NCBI GenBank assembly: GCA_964035575.1
Contig: OZ037847.1
Span: 186,001-250,000, forward strand
Length of the DNA stretch: 64,000 nt
Source: Rhynchopus sp. YZ270_cl-10
Taxonomy: Eukaryota > Euglenozoa > Diplonemea > Diplonemida > Diplonemidae
Direction: 5' to 3'
Shown here: piece by piece, positions 20,827 to 31,554 of the stretch
Layout: the number at the start of each line of letters is the position of its first letter
Position numbering within the stretch: the first letter of the stretch is position 1
Made by a program: the position numbers and the translations under genes
The notes under the pieces: model-generated
What the model saw: the letters and a program-made list of their open reading frames with translations, nothing else
Told to the model about the DNA's origin: nothing
Databases searched by the model: none

Positions 20827-21753
20827 GGCATAGGTGCCGGCCGAGTCGTTTTTGGGCGAGTTGTCGGAACTTTACGATTTCACCTAACAACTCGCCCAAA
20901 ACTCGGACAACTCGGCCACAACTCGCCCTATACTCGGCACAACTCGCCCTATACTCGGCACAACTCGGCCACAACTCGGCCACAACTCGCCCATTTATAC
21001 AGGCAAAAACATACAGGGATGGGAGGTGACGTTGTAAGGTTACACACATGTAACGTTGGTACAACACATAATCTCAAGAAAAACAACCAGGGCTAAGGCC
21101 AAACGCCACTCATTACATGCACCTTGTCATATGACTAGTCATAGGTGGTAACTAGGTCGCGGTGGTCCATGGGCCACCGTGCACTTTTGGTAATTGCTGG
21201 GGGGAATGGGATATACTCCGTACATGGATACACACAGAACACACGGTTCCCCAGACATCTGTCAGGCAATCACTGATTCACTTCACACAGGTCGGGCAGG
21301 CGCTGCCTGCCCATCCTCTTTTCCTGTCTGCTATCGATTCCAGGTTCACAACGTTCACACGTTTAGTCAAAATGCTTTGGGCGACGACTTCCTTTGGGAT
21401 ACACAAAACCACACAAAGCGCACATTCACAGACCAGCTGTGAAGCGTGGGATGCACGAGATAAAACGTGATGTGGTGTACCTGTGTACCTGTGTACCTGT
21501 GTACCTGTGTACCTGTGTACCTGTGTACCTGTGTACCTGTGTACCTGTGTACCTGTGTACCTGTGTACCTGTGTACCTGTGTACCTGTGTACCTGTGTAC
21601 CTGTGTACCTGTGTACCTGTGTACCTGTGTTTTTGTAGCCATAAAAAATCCCAAAAAAAAACAACTCGCCCAAAAAAAATGGGCGAGTTGTTGGCCGAAT
21701 TTGGGCGAGTTGCCGAGTTGTTTTAACTCGCCGGGCACCTATGCCTAGGGGGG
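20820..21753. mobile_element. ~0.93-kb inverted-repeat element with ACTCG-rich ends
   Basis: Both ends carry CCCCCTAGGCATAGGTGCC in inverted orientation, followed inward by units of GGGCGAGTTG. Just inside the left end is a minisatellite of ACAACTCGGCC / CTATACTCGGC units (about 20880-20995). Inside the right end is the 8-bp tandem repeat at 21475-21630. No transposase frame. It abuts the right end of the 19.8-20.8 kb element. Confidence 0.65.
21475..21630. repeat. 8-bp tandem repeat (TGTGTACC)
   Basis: About 19 near-perfect copies of TGTGTACC. The long Cys/Val/Pro/Tyr frames through it are by-products of the repeat. Confidence 0.95.
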
Positions 21754-21938
21754 GGGTGAGTGAGGGGTATTTTGGAAAGAGAGAGAGAGAGGGTGGTGGT
21801 CGCTTTTTGGTGTTAACGTTTGCAAGGTGTCTGCTAACAGTACTTCCAAAGGGGGTTGGAAGGGGAGAAAGCAGCAGAGGGGAGAGGGGAAAAATGCACC
21901 AAAAAAATTGCGCGAAACACAGTTGGATAAAAGAACAT

Positions 21939-21969
21939 AAAAACCCCCTGGGATGAGGGGGCTTTTTTT
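21939..21969 (-). terminator. strong hairpin just 3' of the 240-residue gene
   Basis: On the minus strand, A-runs and CCCCC pair with GGGGG and T-runs around an 8-nt loop. The 10-bp stem starts 25 nt after the stop codon. It looks like a bacterial intrinsic terminator, but in this genome it is better read as a 3' untranslated-region hairpin whose role is unknown. Confidence 0.4.
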
Positions 21970-21993
21970 GCTATGTGTATGTGAGATAGTTCC

Positions 21994-22915
21994 TCAAGAC
22001 GCTTTTCGCAGATTATAGTACACAAACCCGAGGCTGTGGATCTTTCGGTAGCCCCGTGCATCCATGGCGTCGAATTCCGGTGTGCCCAGCACTGCTACTG
22101 AGGAGTCCTGTGGTTTGTTTTGTAGTATCGATTTGAATGGTTATAATACAGTAGTTAGGTTTTGCCGCCCCACTGTAAGCTCCATGTGTTGAAATACTCC
22201 CTTTGCTGGACATACCTTTGTGTCGTCATTGAAGAAGAGGAAGAGCTCTGTTGTGTTTGCATGCATTTCTACGAATGTATGGCATTCGACGCATTCTGAA
22301 GGGAAAGGAAAAGGTTAAGATAAGCCCAAGCCTCTCGTGTGTAGCCTCTCGAGGCCCGCTCTCTGTTTAAAACAAATAACACATACTTTCAGTGTAGCCT
22401 TGCCCCTTCACCGATGCGATCAAACTTGGTATCACAAGGCGTGAATCCCCCAATGCCGCGCTGTACATTCTGTGCAGTGGCTGGGTTTCCATGCCTGCTG
22501 TCTTCGAGGCTACACGCTCTACTGCACAGACCGTGCGGGACATGTGGTACTCACGCTTGCTGTCGCCCACGAAGGAGAGGAGCTCCTGCTCGGAGTGGGG
22601 TGTGGCCACTACTGCAGTGTCGCCACGCGCCTTGCAGATGTACTCCCGCAGAAACGACGGTGCCACGTAGTCAGGCGAGTCGCACAGTGCAGGCAGCATC
22701 CACCCCTGCTTGCCCTCCTCCAGACGCAGGCACCCCGGCTGTGGGCTGCCCCACATAAAGTACTTCTCCCTGCACGACTCTGCACCCACGTCGCGTGTGC
22801 TCTCATACGACGTGCCCCCATCAGCCCCAAGCATTTCATACAAGGGCACCATCCCAACCTCCTTGTTCTTCATTGCCACTCTCCATTCACCTCCGATGTC
22901 AATGATTTCCGCCAT
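21994..22915 (-). CDS. hypothetical spliced protein, 240 residues
   Basis: Three exons, 22915-22387, 22295-22216 and 22107-21994, join in frame to 240 residues and a TGA stop. Both introns start GTATGT and end CAG. I do not recognise the family. The protein is soluble, with scattered Cys (CVECHTF near residue 178 could be a metal-binding or redox pair) and an N-terminus MAEIIDIGGEWRVAM without a signal peptide. A minus-strand CCCTTTAG ends at 22935, 19 nt above the ATG. The splice structure, with all three frames agreeing, is the main evidence that the gene is real. Confidence 0.72.
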
Positions 22916-23236
22916 GGAAAGAGGTTGTTTGCTTCTAAAGGGAGGGGGTGGAGGTGGAGGTAGAGGTGGAGGTGGAAGTTGGGTAGGGGGCAGGAAGAGG
23001 AGAGGAGAGGAGAGGGGTATAAATGGAAAAAAGAGGGTGGGAGAGGGTGAGAGCTTTTGTCGGCGAAACGGTCCGGTTAAAATGACAGTTTTGTCGAATT
23101 TCTTTTTAGATGTTACACGTGTGTTTGGTTTTTGTTGTCTTTTTATCTGTCTGCTGCTGGTAATGTAAAATTGTCAGCCCCCCTTTTTCCTGTAGACTAG
23201 AAAAAGAAAATCCCCCCCAGTATCGGTTCGCAACGT

Positions 23237-24215
23237 TCAATCCGAGCTCATCAGGAAGCTTCCCTCCAGCATGTCCGCGCAGAGCTCCTGTAGCATTGTG
23301 TGCAGTGTTTTTTTTTTCTTCTTTTTGGAAACATTTCCATGAAAAGCCAACATACCTCACATGACATCGGCAGGTCATCGCGTTCCCCGCACTGCACCGG
23401 GAAGGACACACCTGTCTTGCACTCGCAGTTGCCTGCCTGCTGTGCTCCTACCAAACTCCTGCGCAAAGGGTGTTTATTTAAAAAAGACTGGGCTACAAAT
23501 CAAAGAATGGCTACAATTCCACAAGATGGTAACTTTTACCACTTCTGGAGTGACCTTTCTTTCCCATCTCGCACCTCGAGAGAGCAAAGACGGACAACAC
23601 AGAAGAAACATACTTGCAGGACGCGTCACCCGAGAACAGACGCTCCTCAGTCGGGTCGCACATATCGGTGCCTCTGAAGGCAAGGCAGTGCTCTGTGGGC
23701 TTGAAGTTTTGTGCACGGAACGTCGGTGCGGGCGTCTTGCGAGTAATCTTGCGCTTCTTCAAAAGCTCCTCGAGTCCCTGTGTGTGGAAGGTTTTTTGTC
23801 ACATCCTTTAAGCTTTTGCACATACCTTCTCGGAGTAGTCGTCCATGTGGTCGCGCGCAACCTCCTTCCCAAACTCGTTCAGGTAGAGGATGTCTGGGGG
23901 CGCACCCTGAATGTACTTCACGGTGACAGCCTTGAATTGCGGTGCAATGTGGGAGATGAAGTTTCTTACCTGTGTGTGTTGTTGTGGTTTCTATCCCATA
24001 GCTCCTCGGCCAACTCCGTGACATACCCTGGGCAGGTAGTTCAGCCTGCACCCCCTGCACGTCTCGATGCGCGCACCTACAATAGCGTCGCTCCCTGCAT
24101 CCTCCTCAACGTCGTCCCCCTCCGCAGCCTTGTCGCCAGCATCCCCTCCTCCGAAGATGGACCACCCACCTGCTTGCCACACATACACACAGAGTACGAG
24201 GAGAACTGTCCGCAT
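23237..24215 (-). CDS. selenoprotein M / Sep15-like ER thiol protein (Cys form)
   Basis: Five exons (24215-24027, 23969-23826, 23777-23614, 23458-23356, 23287-23237) join in frame to 216 residues. All introns are GTATGT...CAG. A signal peptide (about 1-18) and an acidic spacer precede ARIETCRGCRLNYLPRV, then VKYIQGAPPDILYLNEFGKE. This is the pattern of the SelM/Sep15 thioredoxin-like fold. The redox motif is CRGC (C53, C56), with Cys where animal SelM has selenocysteine, and no in-frame TGA is involved. After the fold (ending about KRKITRKTP, residue 124) comes a Cys-rich extension of about 90 residues (CLAF, DMCDP, NCECKTG, VQCGE, SCE, ELC) that known SelM and Sep15 proteins lack. Probably lumenal in the ER and involved in disulfide handling of secreted proteins. 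Confidence 0.8.
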
Positions 24216-24344
24216 TGTGTAGCCCCTTCTTGTGTGTGTGGTGTTTAGGTAGCGGGTAGCGGGGTGGTGAGGTAGGAGAAATAAACTGCCTTTTTTTTTG
24301 AATCTAAAGAGGTGGGGGTCCTGTGGGGGGGTGGGATCAGACTG

Positions 24345-25578
24345 TTAAGTGATCCTGACCCGTGCAGATTGAGGTCGTGTGAGGGTGTGGGAGGTGTCGT
24401 AGAACGGCAGTGCTGCAGAGGCGGCCTTAGGGGTGAGGAAGTGCGCCTTCTCGCGTGGGAGCTGTCGCTCAAAGCGGATGGGCGAGGAGCGGTGCTTTTC
24501 GAGGAGGGTGTAGCGCACCTTGAGGGGGACGCTGTCTGTCCAGCACTTCCTGCCTTGGTTGGAACGCCCAGTGCTGCGACGGAAGTCGACACCACCAATA
24601 TGGCGTCCATTCGCACCCTCGCCCGACACCTGGCTTCTGTTGTTCATCTTCAACGCGATGTCGACCTTGCGTTCCGAGCGCACCGCATGTCTGTTGCTGT
24701 ACTTAGCCTCCCTATGTGAGACACCCTCAAACTTCACACTCCCACGAACATGGCCACACCGTGATGTGCCCGACAGCGACACATCGTAGTACTGGTCCTG
24801 CCCAGGCTCTGTGCGCACCCTTTGCGCGACCCTAGCAGTTTGCGTCGAGATGTTCACATTGGACACATGCTTCTAAGGATGTTGTGTGATGGGGCAGGGG
24901 GGACGAATTGTGTTAAAGAGACACACCTCTATCGGCACGCTGTCGTAGTAAGGTATGTCCAGCTGCTCCACGCGGTGCCGCAGGTTATCCTGCTCCCGCG
25001 AGGTCTCCCTGTCCATCAGGAAGGTGCCCTGTATGTTATTGTGTTTGAGTTACTGTCTAACCTCCCCTCCCACAAACCTTTTCCGTATCCCACCTCTTGT
25101 GGGAGGTGCTGGGTGGGCCTGGGGTGGTGTTCTTCTTTGCTGAAGTGACGTGTCCGATGCGCTCTCGTTGATCCCTTGCTACCATGCGCGACATGCTGAA
25201 GCCTGCAAGCCTGCGTACGGAGACCGCAGGAGACGAGCAGACATCGTATTGGAGGCGTGCGCAGTCGCCACTGCGGCCGCCGTTTGCGTGGTCGCGTTGC
25301 TCGCGTGAGACGCATTTGGAGAAGTCTGTGACCCCACGACCACGGCCGTACACACTGCCACTACCCGACACACACGACGCCTCCTGGCTCACAACACTCG
25401 CCTCGTCGCACTCCCCCGGCAGCAACGGTGCATGCGACGTGCCCGGCCTGCGTGGTGTCCTCGGCATTGTCCGCACACCCAGCCGCAACCGCCGCCGCCT
25501 TAGCAACCCTGCCGCACCCCTTCCGGAGTTGACAAAGGCAGGGATGTCACAGCCGAGGGTGGGGTCAGAGGAATTCAT
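24345..25578 (-). CDS. hypothetical Arg/Ser-rich spliced protein, 376 residues
   Basis: Three exons, 25578-25078, 25028-24927 and 24872-24345, join in frame to 376 residues ending TAA. The two introns (49 and 54 nt) use atypical donors for this window, GTTTGT and GTGTGT, and the second ends CCTTAG rather than CAG. The protein is basic and rich in Arg, Ser and Gly, with an N-terminal RRRRLRLG tract, a short charged segment QDNLRHRVEQLDIPYYDSVPI that may be helical, and no membrane helix. I do not recognise the family; composition would fit a cytoskeletal or RNA-associated protein. Support is from open frames that agree across both splices. Confidence 0.62.
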
Positions 25579-26623
25579 GTTAGGGGGTGAGGTGCGTTGT
25601 GTTGAGTACTGCAGTACGCATGGTGAGAAAAAAACAAACAAACAATGCAGAGCTCCTCCTCGGGTGTACACTAATACAACCAAAGGGCAGAACACAACCC
25701 CTCTCATCCCATCCACGCTCAAGATCGACGAAGCACTCAGCCGTCGTCCTACACTATGGTAAGTCGACTGTCTGTCTCATGTATGTCTCCCCTCATTGGC
25801 AATTCACCCGACAGAAGTGCACGCAACATTGCGTGCGAAGGACACCGTTATGTGGTGAAGTCGTAAAAAAAAAAGTGGAGAGAAGTATCTTTTTTTTGAA
25901 AATTAATGCAGCTCAATGGTGAAATTGGCTGAAATAAAGGGGGAAGGTGTATGGACATATGCAGGAAGCTCCTTAAAGGAACATTGTATGATGCACGGTG
26001 TTCGCGTGCGGGATAAGGGATAAGGGATAAGGGGAAAAGAAGATCAAGGAAACATAAGCGGGCCTAAAATGGATGATTGGAAGATGTATTTTGCTTCGTG
26101 TGATGCAATTTGCCACATATTCCAAACAAAAAAAACAATAGTAAATTGGATTACCGAGCCTCATAGCCTCAGGGCGGTCATCTATAGGCGCCGAATACTA
26201 TAGTAGTCAAAGTGATGAGGTTGTGCCTGCGTGTACAGAGTGTGCAGAGAAGGCCCAAAAAAAGGGAAAGTTTTTAGAAAGGAAAAGAAAGGAACGGTGA
26301 AGGTTGTAATATACAACAGTAAATGGGGAAAGACGAGTTAATGTAGATGACCTCTAAGCCTCTTGCCACCTTATTAACTAAAAGAACATCAACAAAAAGA
26401 TGCACAATGGCGCGGTGTAAAAAAAAGGCAAAATGAAAGCCGCTTTTGCATAGGTTGCAAGGCAGTTTTCTTTAGGGTGCCGCCTTGTGCATGAGAGCAC
26501 AGACGACAAAAGGAAAGTTGATAAAATAAAGTGCAGAGCGACACAGCTCTGGGGGCGTTCGTGTCTTTTAAAAAAAGGTTAGCTATTGACCACCCCCGGG
26601 TTCTACTAAACAAAACATCTCTT
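25579..26623. other. intergenic region
   Basis: No gene supported. It contains two copies of the GCCTC-core hairpin family (near 26153-26190 and 26343-26378), a GGATAAGG triplet repeat near 26010-26035, and a minus-strand GGTTCTACT motif next to the downstream gene's stop. Confidence 0.5.
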
Positions 26624-27397
26624 CTACGCAACAATAGGCCATTCAGTTCTAACGCAGGTACTTAAAGAACACCCTCCAGCACCAGGGGGGCCTCCTGGAC
26701 CTCCTGGGCCACCTGGGCCCTGCTGAGAGGGACCAGCTTGGACGCATTTGTTGACCTTGCAGGAACCCCTCCAGACACAGAAATCCTTCAGCGCCGCGTC
26801 GTTGCACTGCGCAGGAGAGCCCTTTGCAGCGCAGTCCACTGCGTCACCCGGAGTTGCCGCGAACGCCACCCACTCCACGTCGCCCAGGAGCCTGAAGGTT
26901 TCGACTGTACCAGAAGGGAGCTCCAATCTGTACGATGTCATTCTGTGGGTATGTCCACCAGACACGCCGGTGACGAAGTGTGGTGCGCAGGAAGAGCGGG
27001 TCCAGCCGCGGGAGGTGAGAAGTGCGGGGAGGGCGCCTTTCTCGCTTTCGCAGGGGTGGCAGGCGTAGAGGAAGACGTACGCTTCGCATGTTCTCCCTGC
27101 AGCGGGGCAGGAGTAGCGTACAGCAGACCCGCGTGGAAAGGTTTGAAGTGGGATGTCGATCATAGTTCCCTTCAGAAACTCTGGCACATCAACAAAAGAG
27201 GCGCCAGGAACATCAGGCCAGGCCGCAGTGTTGTCGTAAAGGAACGTCAGACGGATGCCGCCAGCAATCTGGCCAGAGATGTCACCCTCATTCGATGCAG
27301 GCATGTTGTCGCAGTCCTGCTCCTTAGAGTTGCAAAGGGAGAGAATGGAGGCAGAAGACAGCGTCACTGCTGACAGCAACAACATATACTTCATCAT
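26624..27397 (-). CDS. secreted Cys-rich protein with Gly/Pro tract
   Basis: Single exon, 257 residues. A signal peptide (MMKYMLLLSAVTLSSASI) starts at 27397, and an acceptor-like CTTTACACAG ends at 27403, only 5 nt above it. The mature part has about a dozen Cys (ACHPCESE, SCPAAGRTC, CVWRGSCKVNKC) and a collagen-like tract GPGGPGGPGGPPGAGG just before the C-terminus. There is no membrane helix or lipid-anchor signal, so it is probably secreted or wall-associated. Family not recognised. The beta-rich middle (IRLTFLYDN, YRLELPSG, VEWVAFAA) could be an extracellular sandwich domain. Confidence 0.72.
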   Translation of the reverse strand: MMKYMLLLSAVTLSSASILSLCNSKEQDCDNMPASNEGDISGQIAGGIRLTFLYDNTAAWPDVPGASFVDVPEFLKGTMIDIPLQTFPRGSAVRYSCPAAGRTCEAYVFLYACHPCESEKGALPALLTSRGWTRSSCAPHFVTGVSGGHTHRMTSYRLELPSGTVETFRLLGDVEWVAFAATPGDAVDCAAKGSPAQCNDAALKDFCVWRGSCKVNKCVQAGPSQQGPGGPGGPGGPPGAGGCSLSTCVRTEWPIVA

Positions 27398-28964
27398 TAA
27401 AGCTGTGTAAAGGTATCTAGAGAGGTGGAGAGGTGGGGAGGGGGTACAAAAGGGGGAAACAGACCTCGAAACCCTAAACAAGGCCGCCAGACTCATCACA
27501 GGCTGCCCCCACTCCGTCAGGAAAAAAAAGGGGGTAAATGTTGGTCTATTTCGGCTTTGTGATTAGGTTACTAAAGAGGCGTTTTGGATCTGAACGTTTC
27601 TCTTGTTCACCCAAAAGAAAAATGGAGTTTCTTTCAAAAAAAAATCTCATCTTTGTGCACATCTGTATGAAATACACAATATCAGCACGGCATGTGCTCA
27701 AACCACCCAACGCACAAACGAAAACGGATCTGGTGGAGAGAGCTCACGCAAGACGCACCTTCAAGAGGTGGCGAACCCCTCAAGTGGTTGAAGACGTCAT
27801 TGATTCAGAATCTGGAGACAATGAAGACAATGGAAAAGAGGAGGAATGCACTAAACTCGATTTGAGTCATAAAAATGGAGTGCGAAAAAAAACACAGAAA
27901 ATATGTTCTGTGGCGGGTTTGGAACCTAGAAGGTGGTGGGGGAAAAAAGGAACAATGAAAACTGCAGTGTGGGGGAAATGTCTTTTTTTTTGGATACACA
28001 AAAACAAAAAAAAAAAAAAAAAAAGAAGAAGAAGAAAAACACCAACCAAAGAAAAAGGGGAAAATGAAAAAGCAAATGGCAGGCAACAAAAAAAGAAGAA
28101 AATAAAAGGAAATCATAACAACGAGACTAAAAACGTGAAACCAAAAAAAAAAAAAGAAAAAAAGGAACAGGTGATGAGCCTCACTAAGATGTAAGGTGAG
28201 GGGAAGGGGAGGATTACACAAAGAGTATTTTTTGGAGGGGAAATTTTTTTTTTTCTCTAGATCATTTTCTAGTTCTACTTCTCATGAAAATGTCTGAAAA
28301 AAAAACTGCGTTTTTTTTTTGTTCTTCTTTTGGAGCTAGTTTGTCGCTGGAATCGGAAAACCTAAAGACCCAGAGGGCCAGACCAATAAATTGGCAGGTG
28401 CCGTCTCCCCATCATTGGAGCTCTCTGTATTCTCTTCTCTCATATTACATATTCATTTCTTTTCTGCATCTACACCACCCCCCACCAGCACCTAAGAGGT
28501 GGGGTACTGTAATACTCAATGCCACGTGTCGGGGCTAGGTCACTTACATAACGGATGAATCAGGGAGACTACTGGGTGAAACTACCATTCACTCAACGAC
28601 CACTGCTAAACTTGTAGTTTTCCATGGCCATAAAATGTCATTTTCGATAAAGTAGCACTCCCCGCGACCATTCCACCATGTACTATTTATTTCTCTCTTC
28701 CCCTTCTTTCCGAAAAAAAAACGATATTTATTCCCTTTTCTTTTGATCAATGTCAGATTGTTGCTGTCGACAGCTTTTTTTAAAACAAGGAAAGAAACAG
28801 GGCGCGAATTTAAGGAGAAACAAAAATCCCAGTTTTCCCAAGAAAAACGAAATCACCATTGTCTCTCCACCCTAATACAAAAAATAATAGACACTCTGAC
28901 ATATGGGGGGAGCATGCGGGGGACGGTCCTCCCTCGCACCCACGTTGATTCAAAAGATTGAAGA

Positions 28965-29000
28965 TGAGCATATAGCCTCTTGTGCTTCGTCATTGTATTA
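28965..29000 (+). repeat. GCCTC-core hairpin
   Basis: GATGAGCATATAGCCTCTTG followed by TGCTTCGTCATT. Ends GATGA/TCATT pair weakly around the core. Member of the dispersed family. Confidence 0.5.
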
Positions 29001-29197
29001 TGAGGTTAAAGTTGACAGATGTAACGTAATATGGTTGTATCGTCACCTTTAAAATATAACTCCAAAAAGTTAAGTTTGGAGCACAAAAAAAATTTTTCTG
29101 AAATGCTGTAACAACATAACAAATGCGGTTAACTTTAACCAAATATTGGTGTCAAAGAGATCTCTCGGATGTTTGGTGGGGGAAAAAAAGAGTTAAT

Positions 29198-29234
29198 AAG
29201 ACGAACCTAAGCCTCTCGTTGCTTAGTCATCTCT
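29198..29234 (+). repeat. GCCTC-core hairpin, CTAAGC/GCTTAG stem
   Basis: AAGACGAACCTAAGCCTCTC then GTTGCTTAGTCATCTCTT. CTAAGC pairs with GCTTAG, and the outer bases AAGA-GA pair with TC-TCTT. Confidence 0.7.
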
Positions 29235-29266
29235 TGAAAAGAGGAATTCATTTTAAAAGAAAACTT

Positions 29267-29304
29267 GTAAGATGAATAAGCCTCTTGTGTACACACATCT
29301 TTAC
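29267..29304 (+). repeat. GCCTC-core hairpin, GTAAGATG/CATCTTTAC stem
   Basis: Outer stem GTAAGATG pairs with CATCTTTAC (one bulged base) around AATAAGCCTCTTGTGTACACA. It lies only 33 bp from the previous copy and has a different stem sequence. Confidence 0.7.
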
Positions 29305-30290
29305 TAAAAAGAAGGGGAGAGGGTACAAAACAGCTCTGCAGACGCAGAATTTGTCCCCCTTTTTTTCCGGTATTTTTTTCGTAAAATCTTCTTCTGAGAA
29401 CACACCGAACAAAAAAAAAAAGAGAGAGAGAAAAAAAGATTTGAATCTGAACCTCTCCTGTTCAGTAACCTATTAGAAAGCGAAGTCCACGCAGTGGGGG
29501 AAGGGGAGGGGGAAGGGGGGGAGCTAAAGGGAATCGGATTACACACAAAGTCAAAACAAAAAGAAAAAAAAACCACCCCCGAAAACTCAGGAGACTAGTG
29601 AATTGTGGGGAGGTGGGGTGGGGTGTTTTTTTTTTTTTGCAAATAGGGTACACAGTATTCGCCAGAATTGTTTCTGGTAAGGGGGGGGTTGGGGGGGAAT
29701 GGGGGAAGGTTCAAGGTGAAAAACACTAAATCGGTTTTTGCTTTGAGATTTGCTTTCTTTTTTCGTTTTTTTTTTTTTCTGACAGATCTGGTAAGGGTAA
29801 TCAAAATGCTTTATTTTGATGCTGTATTATTGTCAAAAATAACATAGATTTCGAGGGGAAAAAAAGGTGGCTTTTTGGGGGATGAATTCCGCAGGGGGAA
29901 AAAATAATGGGAAAAAAAAAACTGTTTTTTTGGGGCTAGTAAATAAGATTGGCAGCAAATCCTTCGAATGCAAAGCCTCTAGAAGCAAAGAAAAAAAAAA
30001 AGAGCAATTTCTCCTAAAAAAAATATGACCCCCCTAGTGTCCCAAGGAATGGGATAAACGGGGGCTTTCTTTTTTTTTTTGAAAAGGTACTCTTTTTTAT
30101 GGGCTGAGGATGTGGGTGGGTAAAGAGGAAGAGTGGAGTGGGAAGCGTGATAGGTGAAAAAACACCATCTCTTGTTATTTTTCTGCAGAAACTTTTTTTC
30201 TTCAATACAAAAAAAAAAAAAGTTCTGCAGTCTTTCTACTACTGCTATTGTGGGTATGTTTTTTTTTATCATTTTTATAATCTTATTTTT

Positions 30291-30345
30291 GATAAATTGT
30301 TGGAGTAGTGTAGTTGCCACAAGTTGTGCAATCTCCACTGTCCAA
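30291..30345 (+). repeat. dispersed ~55-bp repeat, copy 2
   Basis: ATAAATTGTTGGAGTAGTGT and AGTTGCCACAAGTTGTGCAA, then TCTCCAC. Matches 2011-2066 over its first half and 48994-49055 over its length. Confidence 0.7.
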
Positions 30346-31527
30346 TGTTTTTCTGTGCACTGTTTTTTTTTAGAACTGGTCAAGGAAGAAATGTGAGATA
30401 CTTTTTTTTCCCCCCTTTCTGTCCTTCCTAACCCCGTTTGTTCCCCTATATATGAAAAAACAAACAAAAATATCATAAAAAAAAGAAAAAGGGGAATATA
30501 AAGCAAGGAAGCTGATACAGCTTATTTGTGTGCGTCACAAAAAAAAAATTATATCAAAGGACACATTTTTTTTAAATGACCCGAAAGTGTTAATACACTT
30601 CAGAGCTATACAAGGTGGAATTTTTTTTAAGTAAGGTTTTGTTACTTCTGTCGAAGCGCTGTAGATAATAAAATAAACGTAAAGGGCGATGAAACCACAT
30701 TAAAGTGAAAACTAGAAAAAAAAATGCGTGTGTCTCTCGTGCACATACACCGCGATTTTTAAAAAATAAAGTTGTAAATAAAAACATACACAGGGCACTA
30801 AACACTTCCACTGAGCAAATGCACCGTGAATAAATAAAAAAAACAACAATTAAATCAGTGTACCTTTTCTTTCAACAAATTCCTTCAAGGAAAAATGAAA
30901 TACGATACGGAAAAAACAACAAAAAAAAAAGGACAGGGGTGTAACGGAATAATGGGGTTATGTATGTTTCGCCGCGAAGGGAAGAGGGGATGGAGGGGAC
31001 AGAGGAACGTTTTTTCTTTTCCATCATTTTGCAACAATTTCCTCCTCAAAATTAAACTTTTTTTTTTTTGTTTAACCTTGAACAGAACTAAGACACAAAA
31101 TACCACATAACATTCCTCGCTTTTCCCTGTCACCCTTTTCCCAATTTTTTTTGCAAATATGTTTGTTTTCTGCTACTAAAGTAAAACAAAAAAAGAAGGA
31201 CACTTTGAATGATGTAGCACGTCCCTGAGAGGACCTACCACATCTTAAGAGAAAGTCAGCGTTGATTAACCGTAATGCGCTTCACGAACGCAGACGACAT
31301 GTTCAAAAAAAAATCCAACGGGGAAAATCAATTGGCAATCTGACTAAGACAGGTACAAAAAAAAAATGCAACAAACCAAAGTCAGATGTAGGTGGAGAGA
31401 ATGAAGGGGGAGAATGGAGTTGCGGGGAACATTCAGAAAAAGCCAAAAAAAAAAAAAAAAATGAAAATACGATTAGGTCTGATCACAACTTTAAAAAAAA
31501 AATGAAAAAAAAAAATGAATCTTTGAA

Positions 31528-31554
31528 GTACAAAGCCCTCTCGTCGCAGTGTAC
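31528..31554 (+). repeat. GCCCTC-core hairpin, GTACA/TGTAC stem
   Basis: GTACAAAGCCCTCTCGTCGC then AGTGTAC. A perfect 5-bp terminal stem; the subfamily recurs at 49855, 50511 and 53597. Confidence 0.7.

Noticed and set aside
21367-21748. Frames of repeating Val-His-Arg-Tyr-Thr-Gly-Thr-Gln or Cys-Val-Pro-Val-Tyr-Leu
   Set aside because: Products of the TGTGTACC tandem array inside a non-coding element.
21939-21969. Evidence of bacterial DNA or contamination from the terminator-like hairpin
   Set aside because: The adjoining gene has spliceosomal introns and eukaryotic neighbours; a single stem-loop is not evidence of bacterial origin.
23237-24215. Selenocysteine (TGA) codon in the SelM-like gene
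   Set aside because: The redox motif reads CRGC with ordinary Cys codons; the only in-frame TGA is the terminal stop.
27538-28194. 218-codon plus-strand frame with a nuclear-protein-like basic tail
   Set aside because: The second half is nearly pure Lys/Arg from A/G-rich DNA, the first half has no recognisable motif, and its strand is opposite to all real genes.
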